From NCBI GenBank assembly GCA_937925095.1, contig CALEXX010000004.1:1-64000 (forward strand): a stretch of DNA of 64,000 nt. The letters run 5' to 3'. The notes under the pieces are model-generated. The model was not told where the DNA came from and ran no database searches. It worked only from the letters and a program-made list of their open reading frames with translations. The translations under genes and the position numbers were made by a program. The stretch is from an uncultured Leptotrichia sp. GTDB lineage: Bacteria > Fusobacteriota > Fusobacteriia > Fusobacteriales > Leptotrichiaceae. Of the stretch, positions 8,576 through 17,691 are shown piece after piece. Position 1 is the first letter of the stretch; each line of letters opens with the position of its first letter.

Positions 8576-9310
8576 ATGCATACAGAATATAGAAAGGAAT
8601 ACAGTAGGTATTTAGATAGGGAAGTAGAATTTAAGATATATGGTCATTCTGGAAAACCTTGTCTGGTATTTCCTCCACAGGATGGAAAATTTACAGATTA
8701 TGAGAATTTTAGAATGGTGGAAACTTTATCTGATTATATAGAACAGGGAAGACTACAACTTTTCTGTGTAGACAGTGTTGACAGGGAAAGCTGGTCAGAT
8801 AAGGAAGGAAATCCAAGATATAGGGCAGAAATGCAGGAAAAATGGTTTAACTACATTACAAATGAAATAGTTCCATTTATTCATAACTATACTGGAAGAA
8901 AAGACCTTATAGTGACAGGATGCAGCATGGGAGGAACTCACGCCGGAATTTCTTTTTTCCGTAGACCTGACTTATTTGAAACCCTAATTGCGTTAAGTGG
9001 AGCATTTGATGCTTCCATGTTCTTTGGAAATTATATGGATGATCTGGTGTATAATAATTCACCGGTACATTTCTTAAGAAATATGCCTGAAGATCATTAT
9101 TATTTAGATATTTATAGAAATAAGAAAATTATACTTTGTATAGGGCAGGGAGCATGGGAAGAAGATCTTCTGCCAAGTAATCACGAAATGAATGCCATCC
9201 TGAAGGAAAAAAATGTTCCGGCATGGGTGGATTTCTGGGGATATGATGTTGCACACGACTGGAACTGGTGGCAGCTTCAGATAAGATATTTTATGGATAA
9301 AGTTCTTTAA
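8576..9310 (+). CDS. Putative esterase (alpha/beta hydrolase, esterase D-like)
   Basis: A 244-aa cytoplasmic alpha/beta hydrolase of the PF00756-type putative esterases. The nucleophile elbow is GCSMGG (Ser about 122), with an upstream KPCLVFPPQDGKFTDYENF block and a C-terminal VAHDWNWW stretch that supplies the catalytic His. The acid residue probably lies around GQGAWEED. There is no signal peptide. It is 25 bp downstream of the ATP-grasp gene with an AAAGGAAG ribosome binding site, so the two are very likely cotranscribed. Substrate unknown; it may hydrolyse or trim the ligase product, or release an ester or thioester. A short palindromic repeat begins 14 bp after the stop and probably ends the transcript. 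Confidence 0.82.
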   Translation: MHTEYRKEYSRYLDREVEFKIYGHSGKPCLVFPPQDGKFTDYENFRMVETLSDYIEQGRLQLFCVDSVDRESWSDKEGNPRYRAEMQEKWFNYITNEIVPFIHNYTGRKDLIVTGCSMGGTHAGISFFRRPDLFETLIALSGAFDASMFFGNYMDDLVYNNSPVHFLRNMPEDHYYLDIYRNKKIILCIGQGAWEEDLLPSNHEMNAILKEKNVPAWVDFWGYDVAHDWNWWQLQIRYFMDKVL

Positions 9311-9323
9311 TAACAGTACAGTA

Positions 9324-9395
9324 GAGAGGCTGTCTCAAAATTTAGAAAAAATACATGAAAACTATATTTTCTAATTTTTTTGAGACAGTCTCTCT
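9324..9395. repeat. Short palindromic repeat E, both ends of the repeat family with little interior
   Basis: AGAGAGGCTGTCTCAAAA at the left and TTTTTGAGACAGTCTCTCT at the right form a near-perfect inverted repeat matching the terminal sequences of copy A. Only about 35 bp separate the arms, so this looks like an internally deleted derivative. The RNA hairpin would terminate the ATP-grasp/esterase transcript. An ATG at 9355 inside it extends the ABC frame but is not a credible start. Confidence 0.8.
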
Positions 9396-9423
9396 AAATT
9401 TAAATAAGAAGGGATTTGTTCTA

Positions 9424-11157
9424 ATGTTAAAAAAATTATTGGCGTATGTGGGAGAATATAAAAAAGTTTCACTTTTATCTCCTTTATTTATTTCAGTGGA
9501 AGTGATACTGGAAATACTGATTCCATTTTTAATGGCTTCTATAATAGATAACGGGCTGAATAAGGGAAATATGAAACATATATATTTTATAGGCCTTTTA
9601 ACTTTGCTGATTGCCATGCTTTCACTATCTACAGGTTTTGCAGCTGGAAGATGTGCGGCTAAAGCTTCTGCCGGATTTGCAAAGAATATAAGAAAGGCAG
9701 TTTTTTATAAAATACAGAATTTTTCTTTTACAAATATTGATAAATTTTCAACTGCCGGACTTATTACGAGATTCACTACAGATATTGCAAATATTCAGAA
9801 TTCCTATCAGATGATTCTGAGGCTTCTTGTAAGAGCACCGTTAATGCTGATATTTGCAACTATGATGACAATATATATAAGCCCGGAATTATCGGTTATA
9901 TTCCTTGGGGCAATAGTTATTCTCGGAATTGTAATGGTAACTGTCATTTTTTCAGTACATCCTATTTTCTTAAAGGCAATGAAAAAATATGACAAAATAA
10001 ATTCTGACCTTCAGGAAAATATAAATGCTGTCAGAGTTGTAAAAGCATATGTAAGAGAAAATTATGAAATAAATAAATTTAAAAATTCAACAGATGGTTT
10101 GAGAAATACATTGCTAAAAGCAGAAAAGATCATTATATTTGTAGCTCCTGCAATGCAGTTCTGTATGTATTCGTGTATTATTCTGCTTTCATGGTTTGGT
10201 GCAAAGAAAATTGTAGCTGGAAACCTTACAACAGGACAGCTAATGAGCTTATTTTCATACACAGCAAACATTCTTATGAGTCTTCTTATGTTTGCAATGG
10301 TTATAGTTACAATAACTTTTTCAAGAGCATCAGGAGAACGTATAGTAGAAGTTCTGGATGAAGAGCCAAGTATAAAAAATACTGAAAATCCTATATTTGA
10401 AGTGAAAGATGGTTCAATTTCATTTGAAAATGTAAATTTCAGTTACAGCAATAATCCTGAAGTTTTAAACTTGGAAAATATCAATCTTCATATTAATCAG
10501 GGAGAAACAATAGGAATAATAGGTGGAACAGGAAGTGCAAAATCAGCACTTGTTCAGTTAATTCCAAGATTATATGATGTACTGGATGGAGAAGTGAAGG
10601 TTGGCGGAATAAATGTAAAAAATTATGATATAAAAACTTTAAGAGATAATGTAGCAATGGTATTACAGAAAAATGTTCTTTTTTCTGGAACAATAAAGGA
10701 AAACCTGATGTGGGGAAATAAAAATGCCACTGAAAAGGAAATAATACATGCCTGTAAACTAGCTCAGGCAGATGAATTTATACAGAAATTTCCTGATAAA
10801 TATGACACTTATATTGAACAGGGAGGATCAAATGTGTCAGGTGGGCAGAAACAGCGTCTCTGTATTGCAAGAGCACTTTTAAAAAATCCAAAAATTCTTA
10901 TTCTTGATGACTCTACAAGTGCTGTTGATACTAAAACAGATAAACTTATAAGGGAAGCCTTTAAAAATGAGATACCTGATATTACTAAAATTATTATTGC
11001 ACAGAGAATTTCATCAGTAAAGGATGCAGATAAGATTATTGTTCTTGATGATGGTAAAGTAACTGGTATAGGTGTTCATGAAGAACTGATTATCTCAAAC
11101 GATATTTATAAGGAAGTACATAATTCCCAGGAGGAAGGAGGAAAAAACAATGAATAG
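9424..11157 (+). CDS. Heterodimeric ABC exporter, subunit with degenerate catalytic site
   Basis: Type IV ABC exporter half-transporter: six membrane helices (about residues 10-310) fused to a nucleotide-binding domain. The start was set at ATG 9424 with AAGAAGGGA upstream; the longer frame from 9355 lies in a repeat. The NBD departs from consensus in three places: Walker A reads GGTGSAKS, Walker B ends ILILDDS with Asp where the catalytic Glu should be, and the switch loop is AQR rather than AHR. The signature VSGGQKQ is intact. This is the pattern of the degenerate subunit in heterodimers such as TM287/288. It overlaps the next exporter gene by 8 bp, so they are translationally coupled partners in the inner membrane. 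Substrate (drug, lipid or peptide) unknown. Confidence 0.9.
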   Translation: MLKKLLAYVGEYKKVSLLSPLFISVEVILEILIPFLMASIIDNGLNKGNMKHIYFIGLLTLLIAMLSLSTGFAAGRCAAKASAGFAKNIRKAVFYKIQNFSFTNIDKFSTAGLITRFTTDIANIQNSYQMILRLLVRAPLMLIFATMMTIYISPELSVIFLGAIVILGIVMVTVIFSVHPIFLKAMKKYDKINSDLQENINAVRVVKAYVRENYEINKFKNSTDGLRNTLLKAEKIIIFVAPAMQFCMYSCIILLSWFGAKKIVAGNLTTGQLMSLFSYTANILMSLLMFAMVIVTITFSRASGERIVEVLDEEPSIKNTENPIFEVKDGSISFENVNFSYSNNPEVLNLENINLHINQGETIGIIGGTGSAKSALVQLIPRLYDVLDGEVKVGGINVKNYDIKTLRDNVAMVLQKNVLFSGTIKENLMWGNKNATEKEIIHACKLAQADEFIQKFPDKYDTYIEQGGSNVSGGQKQRLCIARALLKNPKILILDDSTSAVDTKTDKLIREAFKNEIPDITKIIIAQRISSVKDADKIIVLDDGKVTGIGVHEELIISNDIYKEVHNSQEEGGKNNE

Positions 11158-13039
11158 TTCAAATAAAAATAATGGAAATAAAGGAAAACAGCTAAAATCT
11201 CTCCTTCGTCTTATTGCGTATATGTTTAAACTGTATAAATTTCATTTTATTGCAGTTTTAGTATTTATACTTTTAAGTTCATTGTGTATGGTTGTTGGAA
11301 CAATGTATACGAAACAGCTTATTGACGGATACATTACACCTAATATAGGAAATCCCAACATTGATTTTGCTCCTCTTGTAAAAATAATACTTTCAATGGG
11401 TGCAGCATATTTGACAGGAATGATTTCAACCTATTTATATGAAAGACTTATGATAGTTGCAGCTCAGGGAACATTAAAAACTCTTAGGGATGATGTATTT
11501 TCCCATATGGAAAAATTACCAATTAAATACTTTGATACTCATGCCCATGGAGATATAATGAGTGTTTATTCGAGTGATATAGATACGTTGCGTAATATGA
11601 TAACAGAAAGTCTGGCACAGATAATATCTGCTGTTATAACAGTAATTAGTGTTTTGACTTCAATGTTTATCCTTAGTATTCCTCTGACAATATTTACTCT
11701 AATTATGGTTATTCTTACTATAAGTGTTACTAGAAACATATCAGGAAAAAGTGGAAAAAATTTTAAGGCTCAGCAGGAAAATATTGGAGCAGTAAATGGA
11801 TATATTGAAGAAATGCTTGAGGGTCAGAAAGTTGTTAAAGTATTTTCATATGAGGAAGAAGCAAAAGATAAATTTGATGTCTTAAATGAAAAACTCTTTG
11901 AAAGTTCAAATAATGCTAGTAAATACGGAAATATTTTAGGCCCTGTTGTAGGAAATTTAGGAAATATAAACTTTGTTCTTACAGCTTCAATCGGAGCTTT
12001 TCTTGCTATTTCCAATGTAGGAGGGTTTACTCTTGGAGGACTTGCTTCCTTCCTGCAGTTTACAAGAACTTTGAATCAGCCTATATCACAAACTGCAATG
12101 CAGATTAACTCAGTATTGCTGGCGGCAGCTGGAGCACAGAGGGTATTCCAGATTCTTGATGAAAAACCTGAATTTGATGAAGGTTATGTAAAACTTGTAA
12201 ATGCTGATACTGATGAAAACGGAAATATAAAGGAAGTAGATAAACATACAGGAATATGGGCTTGGAAATATCCACATGAAGACGGAACAGTTTCCTATGA
12301 AAGACTTCTTGGTGATGTTGTTTTTGAAAATGTTGATTTTGGATATAATGAAAGCAAAATTATATTACATGATATAAATCTATATGCAAAACCTGGAGAG
12401 AAAATAGCCTTTGTTGGAGCAACAGGAGCAGGAAAGACAACAATTACCAATCTTATAAACAGGTTTTACGATATACAGAAGGGGAAAATAAGATACGATG
12501 GTATAAATATTCAGAAAATAAATAAATCTGATTTAAGAAAATCATTGGGAATAGTGTTACAGGATACCCATCTGTTTTCAGGAACAGTTGCAGATAATAT
12601 TAGATATGGAAAACTTGATGCTACTGATGAAGAAGTTCGTGCAGCGGCAAAACTTGCAAATGCACATCAATTCATTAAGCATCTGCCTAAAGGATATGAT
12701 ACCTACCTTAGCAATGGTGGGGCAAATTTATCACAGGGACAGAGACAGCTTCTTTCAATAGCGAGAGCTGCTATAGCCGATCCGCCTGTACTGATACTGG
12801 ATGAAGCAACATCAAGTATAGATACGAGAACAGAAAAAATAGTACAGGAAGGTATGGATAAACTGATGAAGGGTAGAACGGTATTTGTAATAGCTCATAG
12901 ACTTTCAACTATAAGAAATTCAGATGTAATAATGGTTCTGGAACAAGGAAGAATAATTGAAAGAGGAAACCATGAAGAGCTTCTGAAGCAAAAAGGAACT
13001 TATTATCAGCTTTATACTGGAGGATTTGAACTGGAATAA
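11150..13039 (+). CDS. Heterodimeric ABC exporter, catalytically competent subunit
   Basis: Partner of the preceding half-transporter. Transmembrane domain about residues 25-320, then an NBD with canonical Walker A GATGAGKT, Walker B LILDEATSS with the catalytic Glu, and an H-loop IAHRLST. The ABC signature is LSQGQ rather than LSGGQ, which fits the asymmetric heterodimers in which each composite site mixes one normal and one altered motif. Between the membrane and NBD parts there is an insertion (KEVDKHTGIWAWKYPHEDGT) typical of this subunit class. At 629 aa it is longer than its partner for that reason. The ribosome binding site (AGGAGG) lies in the end of the upstream gene. Function: ATP-driven export across the inner membrane, substrate unknown. 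Confidence 0.92.
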   Translation: MNSSNKNNGNKGKQLKSLLRLIAYMFKLYKFHFIAVLVFILLSSLCMVVGTMYTKQLIDGYITPNIGNPNIDFAPLVKIILSMGAAYLTGMISTYLYERLMIVAAQGTLKTLRDDVFSHMEKLPIKYFDTHAHGDIMSVYSSDIDTLRNMITESLAQIISAVITVISVLTSMFILSIPLTIFTLIMVILTISVTRNISGKSGKNFKAQQENIGAVNGYIEEMLEGQKVVKVFSYEEEAKDKFDVLNEKLFESSNNASKYGNILGPVVGNLGNINFVLTASIGAFLAISNVGGFTLGGLASFLQFTRTLNQPISQTAMQINSVLLAAAGAQRVFQILDEKPEFDEGYVKLVNADTDENGNIKEVDKHTGIWAWKYPHEDGTVSYERLLGDVVFENVDFGYNESKIILHDINLYAKPGEKIAFVGATGAGKTTITNLINRFYDIQKGKIRYDGINIQKINKSDLRKSLGIVLQDTHLFSGTVADNIRYGKLDATDEEVRAAAKLANAHQFIKHLPKGYDTYLSNGGANLSQGQRQLLSIARAAIADPPVLILDEATSSIDTRTEKIVQEGMDKLMKGRTVFVIAHRLSTIRNSDVIMVLEQGRIIERGNHEELLKQKGTYYQLYTGGFELE

Positions 13040-13062
13040 ACTAGAGAAGAAAGGATATATCT

Positions 13063-13686
13063 GTGAAAAATAATTTAAAGAGAAAAATAGTAAATATTTT
13101 AAAATATATATTTATAGTTTTCTTTATACCATTTATTTTAGTACAGTTTTTAATCTTGTCTGGAGGAAAGGATGAATCAGATAAACAGATAGATTATATT
13201 ATAATTTTAGGCGGGAGGGTTTACGGCGAAAAACCTTCCCGTTCCTTAAATGAGAGAATAATAACTGCTACTAAATACTTAAAAGAACATAAAGATATAA
13301 TGGTAATAGCTTCAGGTGGTACTGGAAAAGGTGAGGAAATTTCTGAAGCAGAAGCCATAAAAAGAGAACTGGTAAAAAATGGAATTGAAGAAACTAGAAT
13401 TATAAAGGAAGATAAATCTAAAAGTACTATGGAAAACTTAAAGTTCACCCTTGAAAAAATAAATGAAAACAGGGTTGCTAACAATAAAAATATTAATGAA
13501 AAAGTTAAAGTACTTATTATTACGAATGGATATCATCTTTACAGATCAAAGAAAACAGCTGAACTGTTTGGATATGAAGCTTATGGTCTTCCAGCAAAGA
13601 CACCGCTTATTTCAATACCAAAATCATACGTAAGAGAATTTCTTTCAATAATTAAATTTAATTTTGAAAAAAATAATATAAATTAA
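13063..13686 (+). CDS. YdcF/DUF218 family membrane-anchored protein
   Basis: One N-terminal membrane segment (about residues 11-29) anchors a DUF218 domain: DYIIILGGRVYGEKPSRSLNER, VIASGGTGKGEEISEAEAIK, IIKEDKSKSTMENLKF and LIITNGYHLYRSKKTAEL. The family includes YdcF and SanA-like proteins linked to envelope integrity and cell-wall precursor handling, but the reaction is not established. The start is a GTG (13063) with AGAAAGGA about 8 nt upstream. It begins 23 bp after the ABC exporter pair and may be read from the same transcript. Length, 207 aa, is normal. Confidence 0.85.
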   Translation: MKNNLKRKIVNILKYIFIVFFIPFILVQFLILSGGKDESDKQIDYIIILGGRVYGEKPSRSLNERIITATKYLKEHKDIMVIASGGTGKGEEISEAEAIKRELVKNGIEETRIIKEDKSKSTMENLKFTLEKINENRVANNKNINEKVKVLIITNGYHLYRSKKTAELFGYEAYGLPAKTPLISIPKSYVREFLSIIKFNFEKNNIN

Positions 13687-13746
13687 TCTAGAAAATATGG
13701 TATAATATGACAAAATAAATTTAAAACAAGGGAAGTTGAAGAAAAA

Positions 13747-14274
13747 ATGAAAAAACTGATGATCGTAGCATTACTTGCTATAGGAGTACAGACATTCAGC
13801 TGTAATTTCGTGCAAAATCCTGATGTATTAATTGATAGGGTAATTAAGAAAATACAGATTGAAAAAAAATCTAATGAAATCTTCTGTGATAGTGATGACT
13901 TAAAAATGACATACTATATTATAGATGGTGAAGATTACAACTTGAATGTGGGTGTTGCCTTAAATATCGATGAAACTACCACTAATAATCAATTTAAGTA
14001 TAAGTTTCATGAAAAACTTGAAGAATATAAAAAATTTATCGAAACTCTTGATAGAAAAAATCTTGGTAATTTACCTCTTCCCGATAAAGAAGTTGTTAGA
14101 TTTTATGCCAAATTAGCAAATACAGATAAGTTTTTTATAATAGGAAAATACGAATATGATAGAAAAAAGGATACTTACACTTTATATGCGAGCACTAACG
14201 GAAAAGAACTTTTTGAAAATATAGGTCTGTTTTCCGGAATGAATGTAAAGTATACAGATGAGGTTGTCTATTAA
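13747..14274 (+). CDS. Secreted hypothetical protein, 175 aa
   Basis: A typical signal peptide (MKKLMIVALLAIGVQTFS) is followed by Cys19-Asn; the residues before the cysteine (TFS) do not make a good lipobox, so a lipoprotein is possible but not shown. The remaining 155 residues are mixed alpha/beta with LKMTYYIIDGEDYNLNVGVA and FFIIGKYEYDRKKDTYTLYA and no family I recognise. The location is probably periplasmic. An extended TATAAT (13701-13706) precedes the gene without a clear -35, and a strong terminator follows at 14305, so it is likely a single-gene unit. It lies between the YdcF gene and the nnr operon. Confidence 0.65.
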   Translation: MKKLMIVALLAIGVQTFSCNFVQNPDVLIDRVIKKIQIEKKSNEIFCDSDDLKMTYYIIDGEDYNLNVGVALNIDETTTNNQFKYKFHEKLEEYKKFIETLDRKNLGNLPLPDKEVVRFYAKLANTDKFFIIGKYEYDRKKDTYTLYASTNGKELFENIGLFSGMNVKYTDEVVY

Positions 14275-14304
14275 AAATAAATAACACGAATGAAATATGC
14301 AATT

Positions 14305-14336
14305 GGGACTGCTTTTATATAAGCAACCCCTTTTTG
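14305..14336 (+). terminator. Intrinsic terminator after the secreted protein gene
   Basis: GGG and TGCTT pair with AAGCA and CCC around a TTATAT loop, with one small bulge, followed by TTTTTG. Confidence 0.7.
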
Positions 14337-14402
14337 TTGTTATTATAGAAAATTTATCATTTATTATAAATTCACTTGAATAACATGCCGGAAGGAGGAA
14401 TT

Positions 14403-15938
14403 ATGCTGATTGGAAATAATGAAACAACAAAACTCATAGATAATTATGCAATAAATAATTTAGGTATTCCAAGTATTGTACTCATGGAAAATGCTTCCAT
14501 TTCATTTATGAAACATATTGATATGAGCGTAAAAAATTATCTTGTCATATGTGGTAAAGGGAATAATGGAGGAGACGGGTATGCAATTGCCAGACATCTT
14601 CATTCAGCTGGAAAAAATGTAAATATATTCAGTTTAGGTAATGAAAATTTATCAAAGGACTGTCAAGTAAACTATGATATATGTAAAAACCTTAATATGA
14701 AAATATTTTCCAATATAAAAGAACTGGATAACCTTCTTCTGGAATGTGATGCTATAATTGAAGGAATATTTGGAACAGGTTTAAATTCAAATATAGAAGG
14801 AATATATAAAACTGTAATTGAAAAGATAAATGGTTATTCTCACAATAGAACTGTCTATTCGATAGATATCCCTTCCGGAATTGATGGAAATAGCGGTGAA
14901 ATTTTAGGTATAGCTGTAAAAGCAGATAAAACGGTATCTTTTGTTACTTATAAAAAAGCTTTCCTGAATATTGCCAATAAGGAGTTTTTTGGAGAAATTT
15001 CTGTTGAAGATATAGGATTTAATATAAAAAATGTATATAATTTAGTTAATGAATATTACCTGACTGAAGAATTAATTAAAGAAAAAATTATCGGTCGAAA
15101 AGAGGATGCACATAAGGGTGATTTTGGAAAAGTCTTAATATTTGCCGGAAGTCGTGAATTTTCAGGAGCAGCTGCAATTGTTTCAGAAACATGTGTAAGG
15201 ACAGGAGCAGGACTGGTTACTTTAATGACTTATGACAATACTTTTTCAGGAAATATTTCTTCGTCACCTGAATCAATGATACTTGAAATAGAACATAAAA
15301 ATATAGAAAACAGTTTCAAAAAAATAGAGGATATGGCTATAAATTCAGATATAATTACAATAGGACCAGGAATAGGAAAATCTGAAAAATCTTTGCAAAT
15401 TATGAAAAAACTGTTACAATATAAGAAAAATACAAAAGGGGAGACGATTAAACTTGTAATAGATGCTGATGGATTGAATTTACTTTCTGAAAACCCTGAA
15501 TTATTTAAAGAAATTGAAAATCGTGCGGTACTTACCCCACATACTATGGAATTTTCAAGATTAAGTGATTTTTCACTTGAAGAAATTTTGGAAGATAAAA
15601 GAAAAAGTTTCAATAAATGCAAAAAATTTGCAACTGAGCACGGAGTTGTACTTCTTTTAAAGGGAAAAAATACATTAATAACAGATGGAACAAATGTATA
15701 TATAAACAGCACAGGTAACTCCCATATGGCAAACGGCGGAATGGGAGATGGTCTTACAGGAATTATTTCTTCACTTGCAGGTCAGCATTATTCTTTGTTA
15801 GAAAGTGCTAAAATAGGAGCTTTTTTACATGGATATATAGGTGATGTTCTTTTAAAGGAACAATATATAATAAATATTTCACATATAGTTGAAAATATTC
15901 CGAAATATATGAAAAAAATATTCAAAAATAAAATATAA
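14403..15938 (+). CDS. nnr: Bifunctional NAD(P)H-hydrate repair enzyme (epimerase plus dehydratase)
   Basis: Repairs damaged, hydrated NADH and NADPH. The N-terminal YjeF_N epimerase half contains CGKGNNGGDGYAIARHL (about 57-73) and SIDIPSGIDGNSGE. The C-terminal carbohydrate-kinase-like dehydratase half contains HKGDFGKVLIFAGSREFSGA (about 237-256), IGPGIGKS, VIDADGLNLL, LTPHTMEFSRL and the NSTGNSHMANGGMGDGLTG block (about 439-457) that binds ADP and the substrate. The start was moved to ATG 14403 because GGAAGGAGG lies directly before it, inside the longer frame. It leads a run with ribF, scpA and murJ (spacings 53, -23 and 19 bp). Length is standard for the fused enzyme. Confidence 0.93.
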   Translation: MLIGNNETTKLIDNYAINNLGIPSIVLMENASISFMKHIDMSVKNYLVICGKGNNGGDGYAIARHLHSAGKNVNIFSLGNENLSKDCQVNYDICKNLNMKIFSNIKELDNLLLECDAIIEGIFGTGLNSNIEGIYKTVIEKINGYSHNRTVYSIDIPSGIDGNSGEILGIAVKADKTVSFVTYKKAFLNIANKEFFGEISVEDIGFNIKNVYNLVNEYYLTEELIKEKIIGRKEDAHKGDFGKVLIFAGSREFSGAAAIVSETCVRTGAGLVTLMTYDNTFSGNISSSPESMILEIEHKNIENSFKKIEDMAINSDIITIGPGIGKSEKSLQIMKKLLQYKKNTKGETIKLVIDADGLNLLSENPELFKEIENRAVLTPHTMEFSRLSDFSLEEILEDKRKSFNKCKKFATEHGVVLLLKGKNTLITDGTNVYINSTGNSHMANGGMGDGLTGIISSLAGQHYSLLESAKIGAFLHGYIGDVLLKEQYIINISHIVENIPKYMKKIFKNKI

Positions 15939-15991
15939 CGATTTTAATATAAAAATTAGCAGATGATTAATCTAGGAAGTTGACGGTAAAA

Positions 15992-17008
15992 ATGGAATCA
16001 AAAATAAAATTAATTGCAAAAAAATGCGAATACCTGAATGAAATAATTAAATTTAAGGGGTTACATTGCAACTTTCAAAAAAATTCAGAAGAATTGAAAA
16101 AGAAGGGAAACATTGTAATTTTAGGAAATTTTGATGGAGTTCATAAAGGTCATATGACAATTTTTAAAAATGCAATAGAAAGAGCAAAAGAAAAGGACTA
16201 CAACACTGTAGTTTATACTTTTCGTGAATATCCTCAAAAAAAGTCTACCAGAATTACTACACCTTCAGAAAAAGTAGAACTGATAGATGAAGTAGGAATC
16301 GATTACATTTATCTGGAAGAATTTGAAGATGTGAGAAATTATTCTCCTGAAGAATTTATTGAAAAGATACTTGTAAATACTCTAAATGTTAAAGAAATCT
16401 ACTGTGGCTTCAATTTTACATTTGGAAAGAATAAGTCTGGAAATATAAAAGTTCTGGATGACATAATTAGAGATAAATACAATAACAGTATTATCATTAA
16501 TGTCCAGTCTCCCGTTCTGGACAGTGAAAACGATATAATAAGTAGTACTCGTATTAGGGACTATATTGAAAAGACTGATTTTGATAAAATTAATGATCTT
16601 TCAGGACATAATTTCATCATAATGGGAGAAGTTATTCATGGGAAGAAATTAGGAAGAACTTTAGGTTTTCCTACAGCAAATCTGAAATTTGATAATAAAG
16701 TGTATCCTGATTTTGGAGTGTATGGAGTGTATGTTCATGTAGAAGGAGATGACAAGATTTATCATGGTGTAATGAGTATTGGGGAAAATCCTACAATAGA
16801 AGGTCATGGATTAAGTGTAGAAACTCATATTTTTGACTTTAACCGTGATATTTACGGAAAAATAATAATGGTTGAAGTTTTGGAAAAAATAAGTGACCAG
16901 ATAAAGTTAAATTCCATAGATGAATTAATAGAAAAAATCAATGTCGATGCAATATTATGGAAAAAAAGAATAGAAGAGAAATATCATGATACAAGTAAAA
17001 ATAGATAA
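15992..17008 (+). CDS. ribF: Bifunctional riboflavin kinase / FMN adenylyltransferase
   Basis: Makes FMN from riboflavin and then FAD. The adenylyltransferase domain carries ILGNFDGVHKGHMTIFKNA with the HxGH motif (about residues 39-52) and the ISSTRIRDYI segment (about 179). The kinase domain follows with HGKKLGRTLGFPTANLKF (about 209-226) and ETHIFDFNRDIYGK. About 30 extra residues precede the first motif. The start is uncertain: ATG 15992 lies 12 nt from AGGAAG, while an upstream TTG (15980) directly abuts it. Overlaps scpA by 23 bp, so translation is probably coupled. Required for flavoproteins such as Nox in this window. Confidence 0.92.
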   Translation: MESKIKLIAKKCEYLNEIIKFKGLHCNFQKNSEELKKKGNIVILGNFDGVHKGHMTIFKNAIERAKEKDYNTVVYTFREYPQKKSTRITTPSEKVELIDEVGIDYIYLEEFEDVRNYSPEEFIEKILVNTLNVKEIYCGFNFTFGKNKSGNIKVLDDIIRDKYNNSIIINVQSPVLDSENDIISSTRIRDYIEKTDFDKINDLSGHNFIIMGEVIHGKKLGRTLGFPTANLKFDNKVYPDFGVYGVYVHVEGDDKIYHGVMSIGENPTIEGHGLSVETHIFDFNRDIYGKIIMVEVLEKISDQIKLNSIDELIEKINVDAILWKKRIEEKYHDTSKNR

Positions 17009-17672
17009 TTTTGAAGGTCCTATGGATCTGCTTCTACATTTAATTGAAAAAAAACAGATGAAAATAAGTGAAATAAATATTTCACAAATAATAGATGATT
17101 ATCTGGAATACATCAATAAACATAAAGAAGAAAATTTAAAAATAAAAATTGAGTTTCTTATAATGGCAACAGATCTCATAGAGATAAAAGCTTACTCAAT
17201 ATTGAATCAGGAAAAGAAATTGGAAAGAATGGAAGATCTTGAAAAAAGAATTATTGAATATAAGATTTTCAAGGAAATTTCTGAGTTATTTTCTGAACAT
17301 GAAAGAGAATATAATATTCCATATAAAAAATCAGGAAATCAGAATATTCAGGAAGTTTCTTTTGAATATGATATGTCAATGTTAACTCTTGATAATCTGT
17401 TGAATAACTTTAAAAATTTAATAAAAAGTGAAGACCAGAAACCAAAAATGATTTTGAATCTGGAAGAGGAGTATTCTTCTGAAGAAGCATTTTCTGAAAT
17501 CCAGGAAATAATGGAAAATGAAGATGAAATAGAATTTAACAGTCTTTTAAAAAATAAATTTACAAAGTCAAGAATAGTAGTACTATTTTTATGTATACTG
17601 GAATTATTTAAAAGTGGAGAAATTGATATTATTCCCATGGAAAATAATTTCTATATAAAAAAAATAAATTAA
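16986..17672 (+). CDS. scpA: Segregation and condensation protein A
   Basis: ScpA is the kleisin subunit of the SMC-ScpAB condensin that organises the chromosome. The N-terminus VKIDNFEGPMDLLLHLIEKK is the conserved SMC-neck-binding start, followed by ISEINISQIIDDYLEYI and a MATDLIEIKAYSIL helix. The C-terminal winged-helix region (KSRIVVLFLCILELFKSGEI, about 195-214) binds the SMC head. At 228 aa it is near normal length. It begins inside the 3' end of ribF and is followed by murJ. scpB is not adjacent. Confidence 0.92.
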   Translation: MIQVKIDNFEGPMDLLLHLIEKKQMKISEINISQIIDDYLEYINKHKEENLKIKIEFLIMATDLIEIKAYSILNQEKKLERMEDLEKRIIEYKIFKEISELFSEHEREYNIPYKKSGNQNIQEVSFEYDMSMLTLDNLLNNFKNLIKSEDQKPKMILNLEEEYSSEEAFSEIQEIMENEDEIEFNSLLKNKFTKSRIVVLFLCILELFKSGEIDIIPMENNFYIKKIN

Positions 17673-17691
17673 AATTGGAAAGGTAATGCTA

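Noticed and set aside
15230..15712. 160-codon - strand frame inside nnr
   Set aside because: Shadow of the strongly conserved kinase-like domain on the + strand.
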